DNA of 64,000 nucleotides from Pseudomonas sp. Q11 (GTDB lineage: Bacteria > Pseudomonadota > Gammaproteobacteria > Pseudomonadales > Pseudomonadaceae): contig NZ_JAKNQY010000014.1 in NCBI RefSeq assembly GCF_024494355.1, forward strand, positions 1-64,000, written 5' to 3'. The notes beneath the pieces were generated by a model. That model was not told where the DNA came from. It worked only from the letters and a program-made list of their open reading frames with translations, and ran no database searches. A program made the translations under genes and the position numbers. Positions 50,548-59,321 of this stretch are shown in pieces (the first letter of the stretch is position 1; every line of letters starts with the position of its first letter).

Positions 50548-51045
50548 ATGAGCCGTTATCGCCCACCCCGCACCGCCGGCACCGCGCTGATCACCCCCGA
50601 GGGCGAGGCGCGGATGCGCGCCGAATTTCATGAGTTGTGGCATGTGCGCCGTCCTCAGGTGACCCAGGCGGTCAGCGAGGCGGCGGCCCAGGGGGATCGC
50701 TCGGAAAATGCCGAATACACCTATGGCAAGAAAATGCTGCGGGAAATCGACAGCCGCGTGCGTTTCCTCACCAAGCGCCTGGAAGCCCTCAAGGTGGTCA
50801 GTGAAAAACCCAGCGACCCGAACAAAGTGTATTTCGGCGCCTGGGTCACGGTTGAAGATGAGGACGGCAAAGAGTCTCGCTATCGCATCGTTGGCCCCGA
50901 CGAACTGGACCTGAAAAAGAACCTCATCAGCATCGACTCACCATTGGCGCGGGCGTTGATCGGCAAAGCGCTGGATGCTGAAATCAAGGTTCAAACACCC
51001 GCCGGGGAACAACTTTTATATGTCACTCACATTGAATACATATAA
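50548..51045 (+). CDS. greB: Transcription elongation factor GreB
   Basis: A 165-residue Gre factor that makes stalled RNA polymerase cleave its transcript. The N-terminal coiled coil has the acidic tip GDRSENAEYTYGKKMLREIDSRVRFLTKRL with the Asp/Glu pair of active Gre factors. The C-terminal domain has ISIDSPLARALIGKALDAE. The TYGKKMLREIDRR-type sequence and basic patch favour GreB over GreA. It lies 34 bases after the permease gene, possibly in the same transcript. Confidence 0.93.
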   Translation: MSRYRPPRTAGTALITPEGEARMRAEFHELWHVRRPQVTQAVSEAAAQGDRSENAEYTYGKKMLREIDSRVRFLTKRLEALKVVSEKPSDPNKVYFGAWVTVEDEDGKESRYRIVGPDELDLKKNLISIDSPLARALIGKALDAEIKVQTPAGEQLLYVTHIEYI

Positions 51046-51158
51046 AGCTTCAGCGACCCAGGCCCGAAAAACCAAGTCATTACTCTGAACGTCTGACGGG
51101 TCGGCTCCGCAACCTCAGTGTGCAAAAACTGCACGCTTGCCCATCCGCTCCGCTCACC

Positions 51159-51467
51159 TCAGCGGCGAGTAATCAGCCCCTGTCGGGCCACGCGGGTCAA
51201 TTGCCGGATCATTTCGCTGGCGTGCGCCGCACTGGGGGACTGGATAACGGCCAGATCGAAACTGTCGTTGGCAAAACGCGCCAAGGACTCACCGTCTTCG
51301 ACAAACTGAATAAGGAACGCCGCCGGTCCATGCTTGCGTCGCGGCCAGCCGTCGAGATAACGCAATAGCGTTGGCTGGTGAGTACCACCCAGGAGGATTT
51401 TTGGATTGCGTTGCAGAAGGTTCGCCGTGATCGGCGCAAGACGTACAAGGGGGCTGGATGCGTTCAT
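51159..51467 (-). CDS. Uncharacterised protein
   Basis: A 102-residue soluble protein with no family I recognise. The sequence begins MNASSPLVRLAPITANLLQRNPKILLGG, and the second half (SFDLAVIQSPSAAHASEMIRQLTRVARQGLI) reads like a Rossmann-type strand-helix unit. I use the ATG at 51467. It converges with greB; gaps on both sides are short. It may be a degenerate or minimal methyltransferase-like fragment, but this is not demonstrable by eye. Confidence 0.55.
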   Translation of the reverse strand: MNASSPLVRLAPITANLLQRNPKILLGGTHQPTLLRYLDGWPRRKHGPAAFLIQFVEDGESLARFANDSFDLAVIQSPSAAHASEMIRQLTRVARQGLITRR

Positions 51468-51672
51468 CGTGTCGTGTCTCTGCCTCAAAAGTCTGCATGG
51501 CAGGTGAGAGGCAACACCGAACCAGCGCTTTAGCGGTATTTCGAAGCCCTGTTTTACCGGCTTCTATCGGTGACTGAATGAGTCACCTGGCGCCCCGCAA
51601 GTAGCTGTTTAAATCGGCGCATGAGCGGCATCCTAGAGAAGCTGACCGGCCAGTGTCAAGAATCTGCGCGCA

Positions 51673-51700
51673 CAAAAAAGGCCCGTTCCAGACGGGCCTT
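51673..51700 (-). terminator. Terminator of the DoxX gene
   Basis: On the minus strand AAGGCCCGT-CTGGA-ACGGGCCTT is followed by T-rich sequence; a 9-bp stem 20 bases after the stop. Confidence 0.88.
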
Positions 51701-51719
51701 CAATGATTCAGGTGTGCAA

Positions 51720-52154
51720 TCAGCGAGCGATGGCCTGGTCGACCGACAGCTTGCCCGCACCTTCGATCAGCACCGCAACGCTGCCTGCCAGCAACGCCAG
51801 GGCAAACTCATAACCGTTGTTGGCCATGAACAACCCGTTGCCAATGTGCACGGAGAAAATCGCCACCAGCGACAGGAAGGCCAGTCCCAACGCCGCGGGA
51901 CGTGCCAACAGGCCGATGATCAATGCCAGCCCGGCGAAAAACTCGGTGCCGCCCGCCAGTGTCGCCATCAGGTAACCGGGAGTCAGGCCGATGCTTTCCA
52001 TCCACTGCGCTGTCCCCGTCAAGCCGTAGCCACCGAACAGGCCGAAGAGTTTCTGTGAGCCGTGGGCGGCAAAGATGATCCCGACAACGATGCGCAGGAC
52101 GGTCAGGCCATAGCCAGCTTGGGTAAACAGTACTTTGTTGATGAAAGTGCTCAT
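51720..52154 (-). CDS. DoxX-family membrane protein
   Basis: A 144-residue inner-membrane protein with four predicted helices (LTVLRIVVGIIFAAHGSQKLF, LMATLAGGTEFFAGLALIIGLL, AALGLAFLSLVAIFSVHI, GYEFALALLAGSVAVLI). AHGSQKLFGLFGGYGL is the DoxX signature. Such proteins are linked to redox or thiosulfate metabolism in some species; the role here is unknown. ATG at 52154 is preferred over one at 52163 because AAGGA lies 9 bases before it. Confidence 0.9.
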   Translation of the reverse strand: MSTFINKVLFTQAGYGLTVLRIVVGIIFAAHGSQKLFGLFGGYGLTGTAQWMESIGLTPGYLMATLAGGTEFFAGLALIIGLLARPAALGLAFLSLVAIFSVHIGNGLFMANNGYEFALALLAGSVAVLIEGAGKLSVDQAIAR

Positions 52155-52254
52155 TAGGTTCATTCCTTGGGATAAGTGGGGTTGGCCGCTATATTAATCA
52201 AAAAAATGCATGATAAAAGCGGAAAAAATCCGTGATACCAATCAATTTACTCGA

Positions 52255-53676
52255 TCATTTACGTACAACAACCTTTTGCTCCCTGGGTTCCAGCGACTCC
52301 CGTTCACGATCAAACGCCAGATAGTATTTGTTCACACTATTAACGTAGCTTACTGCGCCCATTCCCACCTGCTCCATGGCGATGCGTTCGACCTGGAAGA
52401 ACCACTGATTGGGGTTCAGCCCCCGCCGCCTGGCCTCGGCGCGCATGCCTTGGACCCGCTCAGGCCCCATGTTGTAGGCGGCCAGGACGAAGGCCATCCG
52501 CTCGCGCTCGTTGAGCTTGGGGCTGGCAAAAAACTTGCGGCGGATCATGGCCAGGTACTTGGCGCCGGCCTGCACGTTGGCGTCCAGGTTCTGGATGTTG
52601 TGGACCCCGACCCGCCGGGCTGCCGACGGGGTAATCTGCATCAGACCGGTCGGGCCGCTGCCGCTGCGGGCGCGGGGTTGAAGGGAGGACTCCTTGAAGG
52701 CCAGCGCCGCCAGGTTGAGCCAATCCATGCCCTGGGCCGCAGCATGTTTTTGCAGCACCGGGCGCAATTTTTCAAGACGCTGGCGATTGGCACGGGCCAG
52801 CGGATTGTGAACCCGGTACAAGCGGCGATAGATGCGCAGAAACGCGGCGTCCTGGTTGGAGGGCGCCTTATAGGTCGTCAGGAAGCGGTCGATGCTCGCT
52901 CGCAGCATGGCGGCGTCACGGCGGACAAACCAATATTCATCAGCCGGTTCGCCAATGAGCACCTGCCGGTCGAAACGCAGCTTGGGCAGGAGCTTGCCCC
53001 AACGCTCGGCGATGGGCTGCTCGACGATGGTCAGGTGGAAAATCCCGGCCTGAACCATTTCCAGCACATCTTCCACCGCCAGGGTCGGGTCGACCCACTC
53101 GATCTTCACCGGCGGCAGTTTACGCAGCGCCAGCTTCTGGTTGATCTGCCCCAGGGCCTCCCCCGCGGCGCTACCGTTGGGCAGGGCCAAGGTCTTGCCC
53201 GACAGTTGCTCTACGCGCGTGTAGCGCCGCTGGCCCTTGGCTCCCACCAGAAGCAACGGCACGTCGGTGCGAATCGGATGGCTGGCGCTGACCGCATGGC
53301 CAGCCTGGGGCTCGAGCAACTCACCGGGCGCGACCAGGTCGCCCTCTCCACGCTGCAAGGCGCCCAGCAGTTGGTCCTTGGCCTTGGGAATGATCTTGAG
53401 GGTGATTTTCTGGTCATCGCGAGCGTGGCCGTTGAGGTATTGCTCGAAGGCACGCAACCGATGATATTCGACGCCAATGGGTTGCCCCTTGACTTCGCCA
53501 GAGCTGTTGCGGCTCTGGTTGACCAGTACTTTCAGGACCCGGCTGCTGCGGATTTGCGCGAGGTCGCGCACCGTCGTCGGCACTACCACCTGTACCGGCC
53601 CGGGCAGCCGCGCCTCGGCCAGCATCGGCAGCAACAGCGAACAACACAGCAGCAATAACACTTGGGGACGTGTCAT
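52255..53676 (-). CDS. MltF-like lytic transglycosylase
   Basis: A 473-residue periplasmic enzyme cleaving peptidoglycan glycan strands. A signal peptide (about 1-22) precedes an SBP3-like regulatory domain (about 40-300). The SLT catalytic domain follows (about 320-450), with AALAFKESSLQPRARSGSGPTGLMQITPSAA carrying the catalytic Glu and LAAYNMGPERVQGM. This two-domain plan is that of MltF, but no lipobox is seen at the N-terminus, so it may be soluble. It is divergent from tatD. Confidence 0.9.
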   Translation of the reverse strand: MTRPQVLLLLCCSLLLPMLAEARLPGPVQVVVPTTVRDLAQIRSSRVLKVLVNQSRNSSGEVKGQPIGVEYHRLRAFEQYLNGHARDDQKITLKIIPKAKDQLLGALQRGEGDLVAPGELLEPQAGHAVSASHPIRTDVPLLLVGAKGQRRYTRVEQLSGKTLALPNGSAAGEALGQINQKLALRKLPPVKIEWVDPTLAVEDVLEMVQAGIFHLTIVEQPIAERWGKLLPKLRFDRQVLIGEPADEYWFVRRDAAMLRASIDRFLTTYKAPSNQDAAFLRIYRRLYRVHNPLARANRQRLEKLRPVLQKHAAAQGMDWLNLAALAFKESSLQPRARSGSGPTGLMQITPSAARRVGVHNIQNLDANVQAGAKYLAMIRRKFFASPKLNERERMAFVLAAYNMGPERVQGMRAEARRRGLNPNQWFFQVERIAMEQVGMGAVSYVNSVNKYYLAFDRERESLEPREQKVVVRK

Positions 53677-53911
53677 CCACTCTCCGAAAGGATACCGCGG
53701 CCCGCAGTCTTGAAATATCGAAGCTGGGGTCGACAGAAACAGAGCACCTGGGGCGCTGAAAAGTGCGAAAGACTGGCACAGTGCTGGCGTTTATACCAAC
53801 CCGACCGGTCTGGTGGCCTCAACAGACAGCCTCAACTCGTTGTAGTTCTTGGCTTTTCTTATAAATCTACAGCTCTGATATGCTTTGCGGCCTTTGGGTC
53901 GAGGTAGCACC

Positions 53912-54718
53912 ATGCAACTCATCGATATCGGCGTCAACCTGACCAACCCCAGTTTTGCCGACAAACACCAGGCGGTGCTTGAGCGCGCCTATGCAGCCGG
54001 TGTCTGCCAACTGGTCTTGACCGGTACCAGCGTCGAGGGTAGCGAACAGGCGCTTGAGTTATGCCAGCGCCTCGATGACACCGGGGAGCGGCTGTTTTCC
54101 ACCGCCGGTATTCACCCTCACAGCGCCAGCGACTGGAACGCCGATAGCGCCAGGCATCTCAAAGACCTGCTGACGCAAGACCGCGTCCGCGCAGTGGGTG
54201 AATGCGGACTGGATTTCAACCGGGACTTCTCCCCGCGCCCGCAGCAGGAAAAAGTCCTGGAAGAACACCTCGCCCTGGCAGTGGAGTTGCAATTGCCGGT
54301 CTTCCTTCACGAACGTGATGCCGATCAGCGGCTGCTGGAAATCCTGCGGGAGTTTCGCGACCAATTGCCCGCAGCGGTGGTGCACTGCTTTACCGGTGAA
54401 AAAAAGGCCCTGTTCGCCTATCTCGACCTGGACTTGCATATAGGCATCACAGGCTGGATCTGCGATGAGCGCCGGGGGACACATCTGCATCCATTGGTGC
54501 GGGAGATTCCCCGCGCTCGCTTGATGCTTGAAAGCGATGCACCGTACCTGTTGCCTCGCACGCTGCGCCCCAAACCCAAGAATGGCCGCAACGAACCGGC
54601 CTACCTGACCGAAACGTTGCGCGAAGTCGCTTTGCATCGGGGCGAAAGCCAGCAAGACCTGGCCGCCCATAGCAGCGCCTGTGCCCGGGCGTTTTTTGGG
54701 TTGCCCATCATTTCCTGA
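53912..54718 (+). CDS. tatD: TatD-family metal-dependent hydrolase
   Basis: A 268-residue TIM-barrel enzyme with DNase and exonuclease activity in E. coli. It starts MQLIDIGVNLTNPSF, where a His-x-His-type metal site is replaced by DIGVNL as in E. coli TatD. Further motifs are STAGIHPHSASDW, GECGLDFNRDFSPRP, VVHCFTGEKKAL, GITGWICDERRG and ESDAPYLLPRTLRPKPKNGRNEPAYL. The match with E. coli TatD is strong along the length. I use the ATG at 53912. Confidence 0.93.
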   Translation: MQLIDIGVNLTNPSFADKHQAVLERAYAAGVCQLVLTGTSVEGSEQALELCQRLDDTGERLFSTAGIHPHSASDWNADSARHLKDLLTQDRVRAVGECGLDFNRDFSPRPQQEKVLEEHLALAVELQLPVFLHERDADQRLLEILREFRDQLPAAVVHCFTGEKKALFAYLDLDLHIGITGWICDERRGTHLHPLVREIPRARLMLESDAPYLLPRTLRPKPKNGRNEPAYLTETLREVALHRGESQQDLAAHSSACARAFFGLPIIS

Positions 54719-54729
54719 CCCAATGAGAC

Positions 54730-54824
54730 CCTGTGGGAGCGAGCCTGCTCGCGATAGCGGTGTATCAGTCGGCCTAGGGGCAAGCTGATCCACTGCAATC
54801 GCGAGCAGGCTCGCTCCCACAAGG
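54730..54824. repeat. REP pair
   Basis: CCTGTGGGAGCGAGCCTGCTCGCGATAGCGGTGT and the inverse CAATCGCGAGCAGGCTCGCTCCCACAAGG, about 35 bases apart, after the tatD stop. Confidence 0.9.
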
Positions 54825-54926
54825 GATTTTGTGGTCTGTTGACGCACATCAAAACGCTGGAACCTGAGTAGAGGCAGAATAATGGCACCTTGCCAAAACT
54901 GTTTCCGCTATCAGAGAAGACCTTCC

Positions 54927-56408
54927 ATGGGTGCCTGGCTTAGCAATATCTCACTGAAATACAAATTCTGGGCGGTCAATGCGGTCGCCTTTGTCACGAC
55001 CTTGCTGCTCGTACTCTACGCGGTGCAACTCGAACAACAGGCGCGCAACCATGCGGCCCAGGCGAACGCCCAGGCCCAGGCGCGATTGCTGGCGGCCTGG
55101 CCCGCCGGGCAGCCTTTGCCCAAGGTCGATCACCTGCTGGCATTCCAGCGCGGCCAGATCCCCATGTTCAACGATCAATCATTACCCTCCCTGGCAGAAG
55201 CCGGCGGCTGGGTAGCACTCTCGGCCAGCTCCCTGTTCGGCGACAATCCACTGCTGGGTGCCGAAGTGATCCGTGGCGGTGACGGCCAACAGCTCGCCGT
55301 GCTGGCCCAGGGCGCAAGCCTGAGCCAGGTGTTCGCGGAGCGCTTCAGCCAATACGCCGTGGCGGTGTTCGTGCTGATGCTGGCGATGCTGGGCGCATCG
55401 CAGTTGCTAATCCGGTTTCTGCTCAGCCAGCTCAACACCCTGAAGGATGTGATGTTGCACGTGGAGAAAACCGGTGACCTGTCCGCCCGCGTGCCCCTGG
55501 CCTGCAAGGACGAGGTAGGCCAGATGGCCGCGGCGTTCAACGCCATGCAAGCTGGGTATCAACGTGTGGTTGATACCGTTGCCAGCACTGCCCGGCAACT
55601 GGACAGCGGTGCAGCACGCCTGGCCTCGAGCATGAACGATGTTCGCCACGGTATGCTCGGCCAGCAAAGCGAAACCGATCAGGCGGCCACGGCGATCAAC
55701 GAGATGTCCGCCACGGTTTATCACATCGCCCAGCATGCCGGCGCCACCCGCGACCTGTCGAAAACCGCCGATACCCTGGCCGGCAATGGCCGCGAAGTGG
55801 TCAGCCGGGTGCAACAGTCCATCACCGGGCTCTCCTGCGGCGTGCAGCAGACCGCCGAAATGATCCAGCGCCTGGCCGAGGACAGCCAGAAGATCAACAG
55901 CGTGGTCAGCGTGATCCACAGCATCGCCGAACAAACCAATCTACTGGCCCTCAACGCGGCCATTGAGGCAGCGCGGGCCGGGGAAATGGGTCGAGGGTTT
56001 GCGGTGGTCGCCGACGAAGTGCGTAACCTGGCAAAACGAGTGCAAACCTCCACGGATGAAATCACCACCATGGTCTCTGCCTTGCAGGCCGGAACCCGGG
56101 ACGCGGTGGATTTCATGCAGGAAAGCTCCTACAAGGCCGACGAATGCGTGCAACAGGCTCGGGAAGCCGGTGAGGCGCTGGCGCAGATCACCGGGGCGGT
56201 GGCGCAGATGCGCGAGAGCAACACGCAGATCGCTGTGGCGGCCGAACAGCAAAGCCAGGTTGCCGAGGAAATGAACCGGGCGGTCGTGAGTATTCGTGAC
56301 GTGACTGAAAACACCGTGCGCCAGACGGTGGACTCGGCCACCACCAGCCATGAGCTGGCAACGTTGGCGGGGGAACTGAACAAGGCGATCGGGCAGCTCA
56401 GGCTTTAG
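54927..56408 (+). CDS. Methyl-accepting chemotaxis protein
   Basis: A 493-residue chemoreceptor. The first membrane helix is at about 14-34, followed by a compact periplasmic domain of about 110 residues and a second helix near 145-168. HAMP follows (LLSQLNTLKDVMLHVEKTGDLSARVPL), then a signalling domain with the conserved hairpin IAEQTNLLALNAAIEAARAGEMGRGFAVVADEVRNLAKR. There is no C-terminal CheR pentapeptide. The short sensory domain is unlike a double Cache or 4HB domain of normal size; its ligand is unknown. Confidence 0.92.
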   Translation: MGAWLSNISLKYKFWAVNAVAFVTTLLLVLYAVQLEQQARNHAAQANAQAQARLLAAWPAGQPLPKVDHLLAFQRGQIPMFNDQSLPSLAEAGGWVALSASSLFGDNPLLGAEVIRGGDGQQLAVLAQGASLSQVFAERFSQYAVAVFVLMLAMLGASQLLIRFLLSQLNTLKDVMLHVEKTGDLSARVPLACKDEVGQMAAAFNAMQAGYQRVVDTVASTARQLDSGAARLASSMNDVRHGMLGQQSETDQAATAINEMSATVYHIAQHAGATRDLSKTADTLAGNGREVVSRVQQSITGLSCGVQQTAEMIQRLAEDSQKINSVVSVIHSIAEQTNLLALNAAIEAARAGEMGRGFAVVADEVRNLAKRVQTSTDEITTMVSALQAGTRDAVDFMQESSYKADECVQQAREAGEALAQITGAVAQMRESNTQIAVAAEQQSQVAEEMNRAVVSIRDVTENTVRQTVDSATTSHELATLAGELNKAIGQLRL

Positions 56409-56462
56409 GACACCGCAGCCCGTTGACCTGCCTGGCAGAACTCTTGCTGCCTGGGGGTTTAT

Positions 56463-56553
56463 CTGTGGGAGCAAGGCTTGCCCGCGATGCAGGCGCCTCG
56501 CTCCCCAGGGAGACCACATCGTCTTCATCGCGGGCAAGCCTTGCTCCCACAGA
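56463..56553. repeat. REP pair (CCCGCGAT variant)
   Basis: CTGTGGGAGCAAGGCTTGCCCGCGATG and the inverse CATCGCGGGCAAGCCTTGCTCCCACAG are well matched, about 40 bases apart. Confidence 0.88.
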
Positions 56554-56696
56554 TGAATCCCCTTGCCACAAACAAGCAGTTCGTCGGTGAAAGGCTATGG
56601 CCACCTATCACGTCGATAGCCAACGGCGATTCGTCGCGCTGCCCGGTCGGGCTTACGCTTGGGTTATTCGGTTTAGCGAACTTAAGGATCAGCATC

Positions 56697-56927
56697 ATGG
56701 GCAAACGTCCCCCCCACTTCCCGGTCTGGCAATGGCGCAACTGCCTTGACCATCCTGGTCACCCGAGCAATCCGGTGTTGCACCAGATTGCCGTACCGCT
56801 GTTCATCGTCGCGTTTTTGCTGATGGTATCGGGGGTATTCAGCCTGAGCCTGGCCAATGTTGCCATCGGCTCCCTCGGCATGATTGCCGCACTCGTGTTG
56901 CAGTGCCGCAGTCATGAAGAGCCTTAG
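56697..56927 (+). CDS. Small membrane protein, uncharacterised
   Basis: A 76-residue protein with a cytosolic start MGKRPPHFPVWQWRNCLDHPGHPSNP and two adjacent helices (LHQIAVPLFIVAFLLMVSGVFSL and ANVAIGSLGMIAALVLQ). AAGGA lies 8 bases upstream of the ATG. Its 3' end overlaps the convergent thioesterase gene by 4 bases. A homologous small membrane gene is, as far as I recall, common at this place in pseudomonads. Confidence 0.75.
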   Translation: MGKRPPHFPVWQWRNCLDHPGHPSNPVLHQIAVPLFIVAFLLMVSGVFSLSLANVAIGSLGMIAALVLQCRSHEEP

Positions 56928-57721
56928 CCGAAAATTGTCACCGTCTGCCGGCTCATGGCGATCAAACGACCATCAGCGCTCCAGAACCTGGCGGCGACAT
57001 GGCCGTAGCCATCCTGGGCATGCTCGATCTCGGCCAGGTATTTACACCAGTCCAGTGTCGTGAGTGCCAGCAGTGGCTGGACGAATTCAATGGTCCAGGT
57101 GAGCGTACTGCCCGGTGCCATTTGAGTGAGATGGGGTAACAGCGCCGGAGGCCAGGCATCGACCAATGCCAGGATGTGCGCCTCGTTCAGCGGCTCCTCT
57201 TTGACATCACCGCGCAAACGCACCCAGCCGCCCATGCTGCGGGATTTGTTGCCGGTAAACGGCAGGCCACCGACGCTCCAGCACAGCGCCAGGTGACGCA
57301 TGAATTCCGGCGTACCGCCCTTGATGTAGGGCAGTTCCTGGCATTGCTCCACGCTTTTGAACTCAGGCGCGGGGTCGGCCTGCACCGCCACCACCGAGGA
57401 GCGCGATGCGCCGAAGCTGCCTTGTACCACGGTCACTACCTGACCGTTCTGTACCGCTCGCCCCAATACCTGGCTGACCGCCTTGCCTTCACGCAATACA
57501 TCGACTTCGAAACTGACGGGCACGTCGGCCTCTACCGGCCCGACAAAGGTGATCGCCAGCGAACGCACCGGGCGATCCGCCGGGACCCGCGCACGCATCG
57601 CTTCATATTGCAGCGCCGCCACCAGCCCGCCAAAACTGGCGCGCCCCTGACCCCACTCAGGCGCGATGGTCACGGCGTCTGGCTGACGACGCACGGCATC
57701 GATCAAATCGGAAAAGCGCAT
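56924..57721 (-). CDS. Acyl-CoA thioesterase family protein (TesB-like)
   Basis: A 265-residue double-hotdog thioesterase. The first hotdog has FGGLVAALQYEAMRARVPADRPVRSLAITFVGPVEADVPVSFEVDVLREGKAVSQV, the second LALVDAWPPALLPHLTQMAPGSTLTWTIEFVQPL and ARFWSADGRLIAMSRQTVTIF, with the paired family end motif. The acyl chain preference is not known. I use the ATG at 57721; upstream codons lack a ribosome site. Confidence 0.9.
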   Translation of the reverse strand: MRFSDLIDAVRRQPDAVTIAPEWGQGRASFGGLVAALQYEAMRARVPADRPVRSLAITFVGPVEADVPVSFEVDVLREGKAVSQVLGRAVQNGQVVTVVQGSFGASRSSVVAVQADPAPEFKSVEQCQELPYIKGGTPEFMRHLALCWSVGGLPFTGNKSRSMGGWVRLRGDVKEEPLNEAHILALVDAWPPALLPHLTQMAPGSTLTWTIEFVQPLLALTTLDWCKYLAEIEHAQDGYGHVAARFWSADGRLIAMSRQTVTIFG

Positions 57722-57844
57722 GACAACCTCGAGAACATGGGAAAAAGATGCAGGAATCTTAACCAGCCCAGACGGTTGGCACAGCACTCATTCCGGCCAA
57801 AGAGACTGACAGATAGGTCGCGGCGTCCCAATCCCCAACAATCC

Positions 57845-57938
57845 ACTGTGGGAGCGAGCCTGCTCGCGATAGCGGTGAGTCAGCTTGAATAACTGTTGAC
57901 TGACGCGGCGCTATCGCGAGCAGGCTCGCTCCCACACG
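57845..57938. repeat. REP pair
   Basis: CACTGTGGGAGCGAGCCTGCTCGCGATAGCGGTGA and inverse GCGCTATCGCGAGCAGGCTCGCTCCCACACG, about 33 bases apart, in the gap between the CHAD and thioesterase genes. Confidence 0.9.
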
Positions 57939-57954
57939 GGAATATCTGCAAGGC

Positions 57955-58716
57955 TCAGGATTTTTTGAAGCAACTGGCAATCAGTTTATCGAGCACTTTA
58001 TCGGACTTGGCCTCGGCCTTTTCCATGGTGCTGAGCCAGATCGGCACACAGGATTGCAAGTCGCTTTCCTGCTTGGCCCTGGCCAGCCATTGCCAGCAAT
58101 CGTGCCAGTCACCCAGTGCGCCCTGGGCGGACTTGAGCCGTGGCATGGCCGCTTCGGGCAGGCGGTCAAGTTCAGGGTAGGCTTCGATGGCGTAGCGCAC
58201 GCGCTTGATCAACAGCCGCAAACGATGGCGGTCATGAGCCGGATCGCGCAGGGCTTCGCCGAGTTTTTTCCATTGTTTGTCCAAGCGCTTTTCGATGCGT
58301 TTGCGCAGACCTTTAAGCAGGTCCTGACGTTGCGCCGCGCGAATGAAGCGCGGGAAGGCGTCGAGCACCATCAGCAATTGGGCCAGCTCCGGGCTGCCGG
58401 CAACGGCGGGATAGGCATCGGCCATTTGTACCTGGCGCCGCCGCGCGGCTTCGGTCTTGCCGTGTTGTTCAAGGTAAGCGGCCAGCACTTCCCGGTCCCG
58501 CAAGGGCGTGGTCAACGTACCCACCGCCGAAGCGGCTGTTTCCAGCTGTTCGACGCCGGGCAAACCGCGCAACGGACGAAGCAGGCTGCGCAAACGGCGA
58601 ACCGTGGTCCGCAAGTCATGCAGGGCTTCACTGTCGGTATGGGCATTGAGGCGGGCCTGACAGGCCAGCAGCCGGACTTCCAGGCCCAATATCCGGGCCA
58701 CCAGCCGATCAATCAT
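57955..58716 (-). CDS. CHAD-domain protein
   Basis: A 253-residue all-helical CHAD protein. This domain is a positively charged helical tunnel that binds inorganic polyphosphate. The motif SEALHDLRTTVRRLRSLLRPLRGLP is the conserved His/Arg start, and RHRLRLLIKRVRYAIEAYPEL is the second repeat; both halves carry Arg/Lys-rich faces. It lacks the CYTH domain often fused or adjacent to CHAD, so it stands alone here. Confidence 0.9.
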   Translation of the reverse strand: MIDRLVARILGLEVRLLACQARLNAHTDSEALHDLRTTVRRLRSLLRPLRGLPGVEQLETAASAVGTLTTPLRDREVLAAYLEQHGKTEAARRRQVQMADAYPAVAGSPELAQLLMVLDAFPRFIRAAQRQDLLKGLRKRIEKRLDKQWKKLGEALRDPAHDRHRLRLLIKRVRYAIEAYPELDRLPEAAMPRLKSAQGALGDWHDCWQWLARAKQESDLQSCVPIWLSTMEKAEAKSDKVLDKLIASCFKKS

Positions 58717-58747
58717 GGGGACGTACTCCGTACGTAGCTTCGAGGGT

Positions 58748-58818
58748 CAAGCTGCAAGCTTCAAGTGAGGAGCAGCGTGCCCCCTTAACTTGTAGCTTGC
58801 GGCTGACGGCTTGTCGCT
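58748..58818. repeat. Short repeat of the GCTGCAAGCTTCAAG type
   Basis: AAGCTGCAAGCTTCAAGTGAGG at the left and AACTTGTAGCTTGCGGCTGACGGCTTGTCGCTG at the right form a loose inverted pair. This wording recurs in P. fluorescens intergenic regions in my experience. It fills the gap between the CHAD and lipoprotein genes. Confidence 0.5.
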
Positions 58819-58822
58819 GTTT

Positions 58823-59113
58823 TTAACGCCCAGCGCGAGATTCGCGGATGTAGAAACGGGCTTTCTCGGCCTTATTGGTGCACCCTTCAAATGCCTCGAA
58901 CTGCTGCTGGGTCTTGGCGCCGGTCAGCAGCGACAGGGCCTTGGAATAACTCACAGTGCCGGCAAAACCTTCGGCCTTGGCCAGGTCCAGTTCACGCCAG
59001 GCGCTGTCGAGCTGGCTGCCGCAGCTGTCGCGGTAAGCGGTCTTGCCGGCACAACCGGTCAGGGCCAACACCATCAAGGATGCCACCAGGGGTAGACAAA
59101 TCCGGGCTTTCAT
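58823..59113 (-). CDS. Small putative lipoprotein
   Basis: A 96-residue exported protein. The leader (MKARICLPLVASLMVLALTGCAG) ends in a lipobox LTGC (Cys21), with Ala at +2, so the lipoprotein should be sorted to the outer membrane. The mature part is helical and has two further cysteines (DSCGSQLD, EGCTNKAE) that may pair. It is divergent from the patatin-like gene with 208 bases between. No function known. Confidence 0.8.
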   Translation of the reverse strand: MKARICLPLVASLMVLALTGCAGKTAYRDSCGSQLDSAWRELDLAKAEGFAGTVSYSKALSLLTGAKTQQQFEAFEGCTNKAEKARFYIRESRAGR

Positions 59114-59321
59114 CAATTACACCTCAAGTCAGGTCAACAGTCGTGCAGGTAAGACGGTCCAGCCGGCAAAAAGTGCCAAGGCCTGATCGTGTAAATTCAA
59201 GTGTGGGCGAGCATACGCAAATGCCGGCGCGGCGTATCAAAAAACGACACCTGCGCCACAACGATTGAGCCCAGCCGTCGATAAGTGCATTGTTAAAGTC
59301 TGTTTTACAAGAGGCCGGGTC

